DNA of 64,000 nt from NCBI RefSeq assembly GCF_014705945.2, contig NZ_CP061538.1, positions 744,001 through 808,000 on the forward strand, read 5' to 3'. Positions 57,037 through 64,000 of the stretch are shown here, one piece after another. Below the pieces are notes generated by a model. It was not told the DNA's origin. It ran no database searches and saw only the letters and a program-made list of their open reading frames with translations. The stretch's first letter is position 1; every line of letters starts with the position of its first letter. Position numbers and translations under genes: made by a program. The stretch comes from Rothia amarae (GTDB lineage: Bacteria > Actinomycetota > Actinomycetes > Actinomycetales > Micrococcaceae).

Positions 57037-58348
57037 ACAAAGAGATGCACTTTCGTTGCGGGTCATGATGGCATGGGAAAGTTATCAGAAGGCCTTCCGC
57101 AGCGCAAATATTTATGTGCAGGTACTCATTATCTTTGCCGTCAGCCGTGTTTTTGGCTGGGTGCTTTTTACTGTCGTCGGAAAACAGGAAAAATATAGTC
57201 CGTGGAGCGACCAACCCATGGACTACCTCAGCTTTGTTAATATTTGGGATGCCGACTGGTATCGCAAGATTGCTGAGACTGGCTATCCTACTCAGCTTCC
57301 ACTGACTCCTACCGGTACCGTTGCAGAGAACCCGTGGGCGTTCTACCCGCTCTATCCATTGGTAAATTCTGCTCTGATGAATCTCTTGGGAGTGAGCTAT
57401 CCGCCAGTTGCTGCCGCCGTTTCCTTAGTGAGTGGCTTTGGAGCAGCGTGCCTGATATATCGTCTGTTCGAGACTTCTTTACGCACGTTGAGAGCGGGGC
57501 GTGTCTCGGCGGTTCTCAGCGAACCGTCCAGCGTAGAATCTATGGCTCTTTGGGGAGTAGCGGTATTTTCTTTCGCCCCTATTTCCCCGGTGTTACAGGT
57601 CGCCTACGCCGAATCTTTGAATCTATTGTTCGTGGCAGCGGTACTCTTAGCGCTGATGAATCGCAAATTCTGGTGGGCAGTGCTCCTCGCCATTCCTGCA
57701 TGTTTTTCTCGCCCTGTAGGGGTGCCTCTGGGAGCAACAGCCGGTCTGCTCTGGCTTATCGCGTGGATTATCGACGCCCGCGGTATGCACACCGGCGCAG
57801 ATCAACCGGGTGCGCCGCTGGGTTGGAGTAAGTCCTTCGCTCAGCATGCTTCGCAGCTTATTTCTGCCCTGTTAATCTGCGGGATTGCCTTGCTCTGGCC
57901 CCTTATCGCTTGGATCAGGACGGGGCGAGTAGATGCTTATACGGCCACCGAAACAGCGTGGCGGGGTAGCGATCTTTACTTAGTGGCGCCCTGGTTTAAG
58001 CAGAGTACCGAATATTTTGGGGCGGCAGGGCCAATACTTTTCATTGTTCTCCTCATTGGCTTTATCGTCTTGCTCAGCTCCCGTCTCATCCGCAGAACTC
58101 TTCACCCCGTCCTCATCATGTGGTGTGCGTGCTACGCGGCGTATCTGGTGCTTTTCCTTAACCCGCAGAGTTCGCTTTTTAGAATGCTGTTACCCCTGTT
58201 CCCACTAGCGCTGGTGACAGTAGCGGTTTCAGCTGATCGAGCGTATCGGATGCTTTTGGTGCTCGGTGGTGCCGCCCTTCAGTTCGGGTGGGTTGGCTGG
58301 CTCTGGCACTGGAAACAGCTTCCCACAGGCGGAGACTATCCACCCTAA
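57029..58348 (+). CDS. PIG-V-type polyprenyl-phosphate-mannose mannosyltransferase
   Basis: 439 residues with about 9 membrane helices. It resembles PIG-V/GT-C mannosyltransferases. The catalytic region is in the first loop: WDADWYRKIAETGYP with the WD aspartate, then NPWAFYPLYPLVNSALMNL. Such enzymes in actinobacteria add mannose to lipid or lipoglycan acceptors at the membrane. The acceptor is unknown. It is coupled to the DivIVA-like gene by overlap, hinting at a role at growth sites (inference). Confidence 0.8.
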   Translation: MLRQRDALSLRVMMAWESYQKAFRSANIYVQVLIIFAVSRVFGWVLFTVVGKQEKYSPWSDQPMDYLSFVNIWDADWYRKIAETGYPTQLPLTPTGTVAENPWAFYPLYPLVNSALMNLLGVSYPPVAAAVSLVSGFGAACLIYRLFETSLRTLRAGRVSAVLSEPSSVESMALWGVAVFSFAPISPVLQVAYAESLNLLFVAAVLLALMNRKFWWAVLLAIPACFSRPVGVPLGATAGLLWLIAWIIDARGMHTGADQPGAPLGWSKSFAQHASQLISALLICGIALLWPLIAWIRTGRVDAYTATETAWRGSDLYLVAPWFKQSTEYFGAAGPILFIVLLIGFIVLLSSRLIRRTLHPVLIMWCACYAAYLVLFLNPQSSLFRMLLPLFPLALVTVAVSADRAYRMLLVLGGAALQFGWVGWLWHWKQLPTGGDYPP

Positions 58349-58477
58349 GCCTAGAAAACGACATTTTTCCCAGCTGATGTACAAAATCTGACGATTATTC
58401 CGGGTTATCATGGGGCATATCACAGAATTGATCCCACTCGGTTCCCCGAACGTGGACTTATAACAAGGAGATTGAGT

Positions 58478-58642
58478 ATGGCCGCACAAAAACCACGCAC
58501 GGGCGAAGGGCCACTTGAAATCGTTCGCGAAGGACGTGGCATCAACATGAAGATTCCTATTGAGGGCGGTGGACGTCTCGTCCTGGAAATTTCGACCGAT
58601 GAGATTGAAGCTCTGAAAAAGTGCCTCGAAGATTTTAGCTAA
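58478..58642 (+). CDS. DUF3117 small conserved actinobacterial protein
   Basis: 54 residues: a conserved actinobacterial protein starting MAAQKPRTGEGPLEIVREGR and ending CLEDFS. AAGGAG lies 7-12 bases before the ATG. It has the family features of a compact beta-rich core (MKIPIEGGGRLVLEISTDEI). The function is unknown. A terminator follows at once, so it is a single-gene unit. Confidence 0.9.
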   Translation: MAAQKPRTGEGPLEIVREGRGINMKIPIEGGGRLVLEISTDEIEALKKCLEDFS

Positions 58643-58650
58643 TCAGCCAT

Positions 58651-58688
58651 AAAAAGTGCCCTGCTGAAGAATCGGCAGGGCACTTTTT
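58651..58688. terminator. Terminator after the DUF3117 gene
   Basis: AAAAAGTGCCCTGC (58651-58664) pairs with GCAGGGCACTTTTT (58675-58688). It lies between convergent genes and can serve both. Confidence 0.93.
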
Positions 58689-58711
58689 ATGGGGCAACGA
58701 GGTGCTAGGTA

Positions 58712-59383
58712 TTAATAGATTTCAACGGTATTAACCAGATTTTGGCTACCTACATACTGACCCACGGTAGCGGAGGGATACCCCTGCAATGAAGCTGAGA
58801 CTTGTTGGGTAATCACCGGTATACAGGTCAGGCTTGTGCCCTCGGCGGGGCCATCAACCAGTTTTTGCTCTAGTAGTTGGCTCTGGGACTCGGTCATGAC
58901 GTCCAGATAAGGCGCCGCATATTTGAAGGACATCCATGTGTGTACCGAACCACTGGATGAAACGGTGTTCACTGCGGTTTCCGTGAGTTGTTGCTGGGTA
59001 GCAGAGGACGAGCACAGTGAAGCCCACGAGCCCGACAGACCAGTGCTGCGCATCATTCCATTCATGGTGTCCTGGTCGAACGCAGGAAGCATATAGAAGG
59101 AAATATCATTTCCTTTTGCGGTCGTTCCTGCAAAAGATGTTTTGGAGGCATTTTGCGTCTTCTCAGGCATCGCATGAACCGGCGTCTCGGAGGGAGAGCT
59201 CGATGGCGATTCCGGTGCTTTACTCGACGACGCTGGCGCAGCCGTTGTCGAACTTGTGACGGTTGAACTGGGGGAGGCGCTGCGAGAGCTTGAGGCTGAC
59301 TCCTCGGGAGCAGCGTTGTTGATATTGACGCAACCGGTCAGAGAAACCAGCGCAAGAGCAAGAAGGGGGAGAGTTTTCTTCAT
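58712..59383 (-). CDS. Putative lipoprotein of unknown function
   Basis: 223 residues. The lipobox LVSLTGC is at residues 12-18. A Ser/Ala/Thr-rich linker of about 50 residues follows, then a globular domain of about 140 residues starting near FAGTTAKGNDISFYMLPAFD. Two cysteines (LCSSS and TCIPV) could form a disulfide. I recognise no family. It stands alone. Confidence 0.7.
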   Translation of the reverse strand: MKKTLPLLALALVSLTGCVNINNAAPEESASSSRSASPSSTVTSSTTAAPASSSKAPESPSSSPSETPVHAMPEKTQNASKTSFAGTTAKGNDISFYMLPAFDQDTMNGMMRSTGLSGSWASLCSSSATQQQLTETAVNTVSSSGSVHTWMSFKYAAPYLDVMTESQSQLLEQKLVDGPAEGTSLTCIPVITQQVSASLQGYPSATVGQYVGSQNLVNTVEIY

Positions 59384-59526
59384 CGAAAGTCCTCAGTGCG
59401 AAAGAGTGTTAGGGGAGAGGAGCCTGCAGGCTCCATCAGATAGTTAACGAAAGGTTACCTATACCGATAAAACTTATTCTTACACTAACCTGAGTATTCT
59501 CAGGGGACATTGGGAAATATTACTTG

Positions 59527-60204
59527 CTAGCGTTTGTAGACCAAATACAAACCCAGGTTGGAGTGAACCAACGAAACGAACACATCGTGAGTGCATTCTT
59601 GGATTTCTTGAAGCAGCCGACGGTGCACAACGGTCTGTGGATCTCGGGCAGTAGGTTGAGCAACTAGCCCTTGGTTGAGAGCATTGTGCATGATGAGTAA
59701 CCCGCCCGATTTGATGAGTGAGAGACAAGAAAGTACCGAATACTCTGCAGATTCTACGGATGTATCTACAAAAGCAAGATCGTAAGATCCTTGAGAGAGC
59801 CGGGGGAGAACTTCGGCGGCGTCGCCACAGATGGTGCGTACTCGGTGTTTTCTGCCGTGTGAAGAATTCTGAATAGCTAACCGGGCCCGTTGTAGGCGGG
59901 AATTATCAATATCTAAGGTGGTCATGGCAGACCCCGGTTCCATGCCCTGAAGCAACGCCAAAGTAGAGACCCCCGTGCCGGTTCCCACCTCTAAGATATT
60001 TTGAGCATGAGTAGACGCCGCCAAAACCCGCAACAAATCAGCCGTATGGGCGCTGACCGGCTGCACTCCGAGTTCTCGGGCAGCTTTCCGGGCATCCGTA
60101 ATATCTGAGCTCTCCTCGGGAAATTCCTCGATAAAAGCCCAAATGCTGTTCCGGTCAGGTCTTATTTCGTCCTTTGAAAACACTGTTTGTTCCACCTCAT
60201 CCAC
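59527..60204 (-). CDS. SAM-dependent O-methyltransferase
   Basis: 225 residues, class I methyltransferase of the catechol/caffeoyl-CoA O-methyltransferase type. SAM binding: ILEVGTGTGVSTLALLQGM (motif I), TTLDIDNSRLQRARL and TICGDAAEVLPRL. SYDLAFVDTSVESAEY gives the metal-binding aspartate, and GGLLIMHNALNQGL is the post-strand-5 motif. In mycobacteria, from memory, a homologue lies next to sigE. Here it is directly divergent from tatB. The substrate is unknown. Confidence 0.85.
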   Translation of the reverse strand: MDEVEQTVFSKDEIRPDRNSIWAFIEEFPEESSDITDARKAARELGVQPVSAHTADLLRVLAASTHAQNILEVGTGTGVSTLALLQGMEPGSAMTTLDIDNSRLQRARLAIQNSSHGRKHRVRTICGDAAEVLPRLSQGSYDLAFVDTSVESAEYSVLSCLSLIKSGGLLIMHNALNQGLVAQPTARDPQTVVHRRLLQEIQECTHDVFVSLVHSNLGLYLVYKR

Positions 60205-60282
60205 AAAACCCTGCTGTGTTCATCATATAGAACCCCCTCAAATTTTCAGTGTTCTTCAGGTTTTACTGGTAATCTTCCATAT

Positions 60283-60654
60283 GTGTTAGGTATCAACGGT
60301 ATGGAATTTTTGATACTGATCATCCTCGCTTTGGTGGTGATCGGTCCTCAACGCATGCCTGAATACGCCCAAAAGCTTAAAGAAGGCGTGAAATGGGTTC
60401 GAGGTATCGCGTTTGAAGCGCGAGATGACCTTAAAGAAACCATGGGAGAAAATCCACTGGGGGATTTCAACTGGAAACAGTATGATCCTCGCCAGTACGA
60501 CCCTCGCACGATTGTGCGTGAGGCATTAGCTGAGGACGACGCCGAGCGAGCAGCTCGTGCTGAAGAGCAGATGGCGCTGAACCAGCCGGTTGAACAGAAC
60601 CTTCGCCGTCTACCGCGTGGCGCTTATGCCCCTTTTGATACCGACGCTACCTAA
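60283..60654 (+). CDS. tatB: Sec-independent translocase protein TatB
   Basis: 123 residues from the GTG at 60283, which reads VLGINGMEFLILIILALVVI and fits the TatB start (the glutamate in GxxE is in GMEFL). One membrane helix is followed by VIGPQRMPEYAQKLKEGVKW and an amphipathic helix. TatB with TatC binds twin-arginine signal peptides. tatA and tatC are not in this window. The stop overlaps the convergent mrp gene by 4 bases. Confidence 0.86.
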   Translation: MLGINGMEFLILIILALVVIGPQRMPEYAQKLKEGVKWVRGIAFEARDDLKETMGENPLGDFNWKQYDPRQYDPRTIVREALAEDDAERAARAEEQMALNQPVEQNLRRLPRGAYAPFDTDAT

Positions 60655-61808
60655 GAAAAGTTTAGGGGCAGGGGTCTTCCTGCGAGCCCGCGACCCCGGT
60701 GGGCAAGTTCTTCTGCAATATGGGAAATAGTCTGCGCTGCTTCGGTCTCTGGCGCGCCCCAGACGATGGGCATTCCCTCATCGCCGCCGGTTCGCACGTT
60801 GGTTTCTAGGGGGATAGAACCTAGAAGCGGCACTTCGTATTCCAATGTGTCGGTGAGTCGATCAGAGAGTTGTTCTCCGCCGCCCGAGCCAAAAATTTCT
60901 AGCAACGAACCATCTGGCATTCGCATGGCTGCCATATTTTCAATCACACCGGCAACTTTTTGTTCGGTTTGCAAGCTGAGGGTACCGGCTCGTTCTGCAA
61001 CTTCTACTGCCGCATGCTGTGGCGTAGAAACAAGAAGCAACTCGGCATGAGGGAGAAGTTGCGCCATCGAAATCGCAATATCTCCGGTGCCGGGCGGAAG
61101 ATCGAGCAACAACACATCCAAATCACCAAAATGGACGTCGGTGAGAAACTGCTCTAATGCGCGGTGGAGCATGGGGCCTCGCCACGCTACAGGCTGATTT
61201 CCCTCGATAAACATGCCGATGGAAATAACTTTCACAAACCCGTGAGTTTCTGCTGTCCCGTCTGAAACGGGGGAGGCAGACGAAGGTACCTCAACGACCG
61301 GCGGGAGAATCATATCGTCCATTCGGGTGGGTGGTTGAGTAATACCCATGAGACCAGGAATCGAGAAGCCGTGAACATCGGCGTCTACAATACCCACGCT
61401 GAGCCCCTGCGCGGCAAAAGCAGCGGCAAGATTGGCGGTCATGGAGGATTTACCTACCCCGCCTTTGCCCGAGACGACGGCAAAAACGCGTGTCAATGAT
61501 TCTTTGACAGCGAAAGGATTGGTTTTAGTATGACCCAGTGAAGACCGCAATGCCGAGCGTTGCTCGGGGCTCATAAAGCCCACAGAGACTTCTACCTGCT
61601 CTATTCCATCTAAACCCAGGGCAGCCTGGCGTACCTCTGTCTCGATGGTGGAGCGAAGCGGGCACCCCTCTATGGTCAGCAGGATTGAAACCTGAGCTAA
61701 GGAACCCTGAACTTGCGCAGATTCGACCATTCCCAATTCGGTGATGGGTTTGCGCAACTCGGGGTCATATACTTCAGCCAGCGCTTGAAACAGGGCTTCG
61801 TCTAACAC
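60651..61808 (-). CDS. mrp: Mrp/ApbC-type iron-sulfur carrier ATPase
   Basis: 385 residues. An N-terminal MIP18/DUF59 domain (1-85, DPELRKPITELGMVESAQVQ) is joined to a P-loop domain (from about 108): FAVVSGKGGVGKSSMTANLA (deviant Walker A), VDADVHGFSIPGLMG, and LPPGTGDIAISMAQLLPHAE. Such proteins carry or insert Fe-S clusters in the cytoplasm. The CxxC motif found in many Mrp proteins is absent (ENMAAMRMPDGSLLEIFGSG), as is usual in actinobacteria. It may be co-transcribed with the upstream DUF1003 gene (32-base gap). Confidence 0.93.
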   Translation of the reverse strand: MLDEALFQALAEVYDPELRKPITELGMVESAQVQGSLAQVSILLTIEGCPLRSTIETEVRQAALGLDGIEQVEVSVGFMSPEQRSALRSSLGHTKTNPFAVKESLTRVFAVVSGKGGVGKSSMTANLAAAFAAQGLSVGIVDADVHGFSIPGLMGITQPPTRMDDMILPPVVEVPSSASPVSDGTAETHGFVKVISIGMFIEGNQPVAWRGPMLHRALEQFLTDVHFGDLDVLLLDLPPGTGDIAISMAQLLPHAELLLVSTPQHAAVEVAERAGTLSLQTEQKVAGVIENMAAMRMPDGSLLEIFGSGGGEQLSDRLTDTLEYEVPLLGSIPLETNVRTGGDEGMPIVWGAPETEAAQTISHIAEELAHRGRGLAGRPLPLNFS

Positions 61809-61840
61809 GGGATTATCCTTAGGTTGCTGCGGTAAATAGG

Positions 61841-62482
61841 CTATTGGTTAGGGGAGTCGTGCTCGCTCTCATCGACATCCTTAACCTTTTTCTTCTTCCG
61901 CGATTCTTCAGTCACGATAGCTACAGAACCGGTCAGTGGATCTCGTGCTTCCGGCACATACTGATCTAACTGATTCTGCTTATCCTGAATTTTCTGTAGT
62001 TCTTCCATGATGTCGCGCAATTCGCTACGTACGTAATCGCGGGTGGCCACCTCGCGCAAAGCAATGCGCAAAGCGGCAATTTCACGGGTGAGGTACTGGG
62101 TCTCTTCCAGGTTTTCTTGGTCGCGCTTACGGTCCTGTGAGGCAATCACGCGGTCGCGGTCGTCCTGCCTATTCTGCGCCAAAAGGAGCAGCGGGGCAGC
62201 ATAGGATGCCTGCAAAGAAAGCATCAACGTGAGCAGAGTGAAGTTCAATGAACGGGGGTCAAACTGCATCTCTTCAGGTGCCAAGGTATTCCACCCCAGC
62301 CAGAGACCGCAGAAGACCGTCATGTAGAGCAAGAAGGTGGGAGTACCCATGAATCGCGCAATAGATTCAGTGGCGCGACCAAAGCTATCGGGATTCGACG
62401 AGAAGGCAAACTTGCGACGAGCTGCCTGGGGCTGGGAGAGGTGTTCATCGGTGGAGGAACGGTCGCGGTTCTTATCACTCAA
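61841..62482 (-). CDS. DUF1003 membrane protein
   Basis: 213 residues. A soluble N-terminus of about 45 precedes two membrane helices: TFLLYMTVFCGLWLGWNTL and FTLLTLMLSLQASYAAPLLL. The family signature (AAPLLLLAQNRQDDRDR) is complete. A coiled-coil region (100-165) and a charged tail follow. The function is unknown. Its start overlaps the end of the MgtE-N/CBS gene by 8 bases; the pairing is conserved in actinobacteria as far as I recall. Confidence 0.87.
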   Translation of the reverse strand: MSDKNRDRSSTDEHLSQPQAARRKFAFSSNPDSFGRATESIARFMGTPTFLLYMTVFCGLWLGWNTLAPEEMQFDPRSLNFTLLTLMLSLQASYAAPLLLLAQNRQDDRDRVIASQDRKRDQENLEETQYLTREIAALRIALREVATRDYVRSELRDIMEELQKIQDKQNQLDQYVPEARDPLTGSVAIVTEESRKKKKVKDVDESEHDSPNQ

Positions 62483-63794
62483 AACGGCGTCCTACCTTTC
62501 GAATCGGAGTTCCATCGTCATAGGTTCGCCAGTCTTCGGGCAAGATAGCGTCTAACACGTCGTCAATAGTAATCGCACCGACTAATCGGTCATGCTGGTT
62601 GACGACGGGTATGATGGTGAGGTCATACGTTGCGAGGATGCGGGAAATTTCCGCAAGAGAAGACATATCGGAGACCGGTTCGATGGAGGAATCCAAAAGT
62701 GTTCCCACCAGCTCGCTGGGCGGATAGCGAAGAAGCTGCTGCATATGAACCATACCTAGATATTTACCAGTGGGGGTTTCCAACGGGGGACGGGCTACCA
62801 AGACGGCAGCTGCCATCGCGGGGGAAATTTCTTCCTGCCGGATATGCGCCAGTGCCTCAGCAACGGTAGCTTCAGGGGAGAGAATAATTGGAACAGGGTT
62901 CATTAACGAACCTGCGGTTCCCTCCTCATATTCCAGAAGACGACGGACATCGTCTGCTTCTTCTGGTTCCATCAAGTGCAGCAGTTCTTCACGTTGAGCA
63001 TCGGATAGTTCGTTGAGGAGGTCGGCGGCGTCATCCGGTTCCATTTCCTCGAGAACCTGGGCGGCGCGTTCCACATCGAGGTGAGAAAGAATTTCCACCT
63101 GGTCATCTTCGGGAAGTTCCTGCAAGACGTCTGCTAGGCGCTCATCTTGGAGTTCATGGGCAACTTCGACCATGCGCTTGTCGTTCATCTCGTGGATGGC
63201 ATCTGCCAAGTCCGCAGGATTGGCGTTTGCATGGTTTTCGACGAACGCGGTCGCAGCCTGGGGTTCTAAATCGGTGGAGAGAATCGCTTCATTCCAGTCC
63301 ACAATCAGAGTATCTTTACGACGGCGCAGCAGACCACCGGTTTCGTGGGCGCGAGAGACAAAGAGCTCGGAGAGGAACCAGTCACCATTCCGGCGCTGCT
63401 CCATGGCAACATCTTCAACCATTGCTTCACCTGAACCGTCGGTCAGTCGTACCTTGCGGTCAAAAATTTCAGCAACGACCAGTGCCTCGGATCCACGCTG
63501 TTCGAACCGGCGGAGATTAACCAAACCGGTACAGATAATCTGCGAAGATTCAATAGTCGTTACGCGGGTCATAGGTACAAAAATTCGTTTCTTACCCAGG
63601 ACTTCAATCACGATGCCCACTACGATGGGCTCTTTGCCCTTTTGTCCAGCGGTTCCTGTCAACGCGGAAAGGGCACCAAAACTCTGTTTGAGCACCACAA
63701 TATCGCGTAATCGTCCTAGACGATCACCCAGGGGGTCAAAAACGTCCATGCCGAGTAGACGGGCAATAAAGATTTTGTTCGGTGTAGTACTCAC
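62475..63794 (-). CDS. MgtE N-terminal/CBS-domain protein with PRC-barrel
   Basis: 439 residues from a GTG at 63794 (VSTTPNKIFIARLLGMDVFD); a TTG at 63824 would add ten residues. Domains: a PRC-barrel-like region (about 8-95, DPLGDRLGRLRDIVVL), then MgtE_N helices (about 205-300, with repeated LQELPEDDQVEILSHLD and MEPDDAADLLNELSDAQ), then two CBS motifs (about 300-425). The MgtE membrane channel is missing. It resembles the sensor half of a magnesium channel; whether it senses Mg is inferred. The DUF1003 gene overlaps its end. Confidence 0.88.
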   Translation of the reverse strand: MSTTPNKIFIARLLGMDVFDPLGDRLGRLRDIVVLKQSFGALSALTGTAGQKGKEPIVVGIVIEVLGKKRIFVPMTRVTTIESSQIICTGLVNLRRFEQRGSEALVVAEIFDRKVRLTDGSGEAMVEDVAMEQRRNGDWFLSELFVSRAHETGGLLRRRKDTLIVDWNEAILSTDLEPQAATAFVENHANANPADLADAIHEMNDKRMVEVAHELQDERLADVLQELPEDDQVEILSHLDVERAAQVLEEMEPDDAADLLNELSDAQREELLHLMEPEEADDVRRLLEYEEGTAGSLMNPVPIILSPEATVAEALAHIRQEEISPAMAAAVLVARPPLETPTGKYLGMVHMQQLLRYPPSELVGTLLDSSIEPVSDMSSLAEISRILATYDLTIIPVVNQHDRLVGAITIDDVLDAILPEDWRTYDDGTPIRKVGRRFE

Positions 63795-63965
63795 CCTTTC
63801 AAGATTAGGGGATATTGAGGGCAAATCGGGAGTCCCAGAGAAAAGTGTGAGATAAACGAGTAGATTTCCCTGTCAAGGAGTCAAAATTTACTCAATTTTT
63901 CGCCTGTTGCGATACCTTGGGCAATTATTAGGAATCTTTGCGGTAAACACGGAAAAATAAAGTGC

Positions 63966-64000
63966 ATGAATGAGCAACAGATAACACCCGTTATTCCAGA
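63966..64000 (+). CDS. Start of a gene running off the window
   Basis: ATG at 63966 begins MNEQQITPVIP and is cut by the window end. No ribosome binding site is obvious. It is divergent from the MgtE-N gene. In mycobacteria, from memory, a small membrane protein gene lies here. Identity cannot be judged from 11 codons. Confidence 0.3.
   Translation, partial: MNEQQITPVIP

Noticed and set aside
63172-63855. Open frame of 227 codons on the plus strand
   Set aside because: It is antisense to the MgtE-N/CBS gene; composition is S/R-rich as expected of a mirror frame.

Overview
The window looks like the chromosome of a host-associated actinobacterium, most likely a Rothia-like member of the Micrococcaceae. 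The grounds are a mycothiol-type deacetylase (MshB-like), a monomeric NADP isocitrate dehydrogenase, the actinobacterial form of DapD, a gluABCD glutamate ABC operon, a 54-residue DUF3117 protein, and a base composition near half G+C. The genus is an inference. From memory, several gene orders resemble mycobacteria: xseB-xseA / ispH / ychF near the start; typA, mshB and ferredoxin in the middle; methyltransferase, tatB, mrp, DUF1003 and an MgtE-N protein at the end.

Layout. Positions 1-7600 are housekeeping: exonuclease VII (xseA, xseB), ispH, rmuC, a small multidrug exporter and ychF. A secreted esterase-like protein with LGFP repeats follows (7648-9201). From about 9.4 to 18.8 kb there is a gene graveyard. 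It holds a dihydrodipicolinate synthase-like gene with a frameshift and three amber codons, an S41 protease split by one amber codon, an amino-acid permease with a large in-frame internal deletion, an MFS transporter with a deletion plus frameshift, and a UvrA-paralogue reduced to its two ends. Intact genes between them include a macrodomain hydrolase, a patatin-like lipase, a TPR protein and an AT-rich CoA-transferase gene. From 18.9 to 25.3 kb come a DMT transporter, tpx, an orphan azlD remnant, osmC, lysP, a DUF2252 protein and thymidine kinase.

At 25.4-27.0 kb a CBS-domain gene is interrupted by a complete 902-bp IS5-type insertion sequence. Removing the IS and one 3-bp target duplication restores the reading frame exactly. 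Next to it is a strikingly AT-rich 797-residue SIR2 + P-loop NTPase protein, a strong candidate for an acquired anti-phage defence gene. From 29.9 kb on the sequence is mostly core metabolism: icd, a Nudix-LOG fusion, a VOC protein, an S9 peptidase, pcp, pgi, a BCCT transporter, typA, mshB, ferredoxin, dapC, gltA, galE, dapD, dapE, gluABCD, a PIG-V mannosyltransferase, tatB, mrp and an MgtE-N/CBS protein.

The most interesting non-coding structure is a dispersed intergenic element of about 90-125 nt. Four clear copies (20527-20651, 34733-34844, 40601-40697, 42839-42930) share a conserved core, while their pairing arms differ in sequence but stay complementary. There is also one partial copy and one probable degenerate copy. 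This looks like a family of structured repeats, perhaps acting in RNA.

Pathway view: dapC, dapD and dapE cover the succinylase branch of lysine/diaminopimelate synthesis, and lysP imports lysine. gltA and icd feed 2-oxoglutarate, and gluABCD takes up glutamate. Thiol chemistry is represented by mshB, tpx and osmC.
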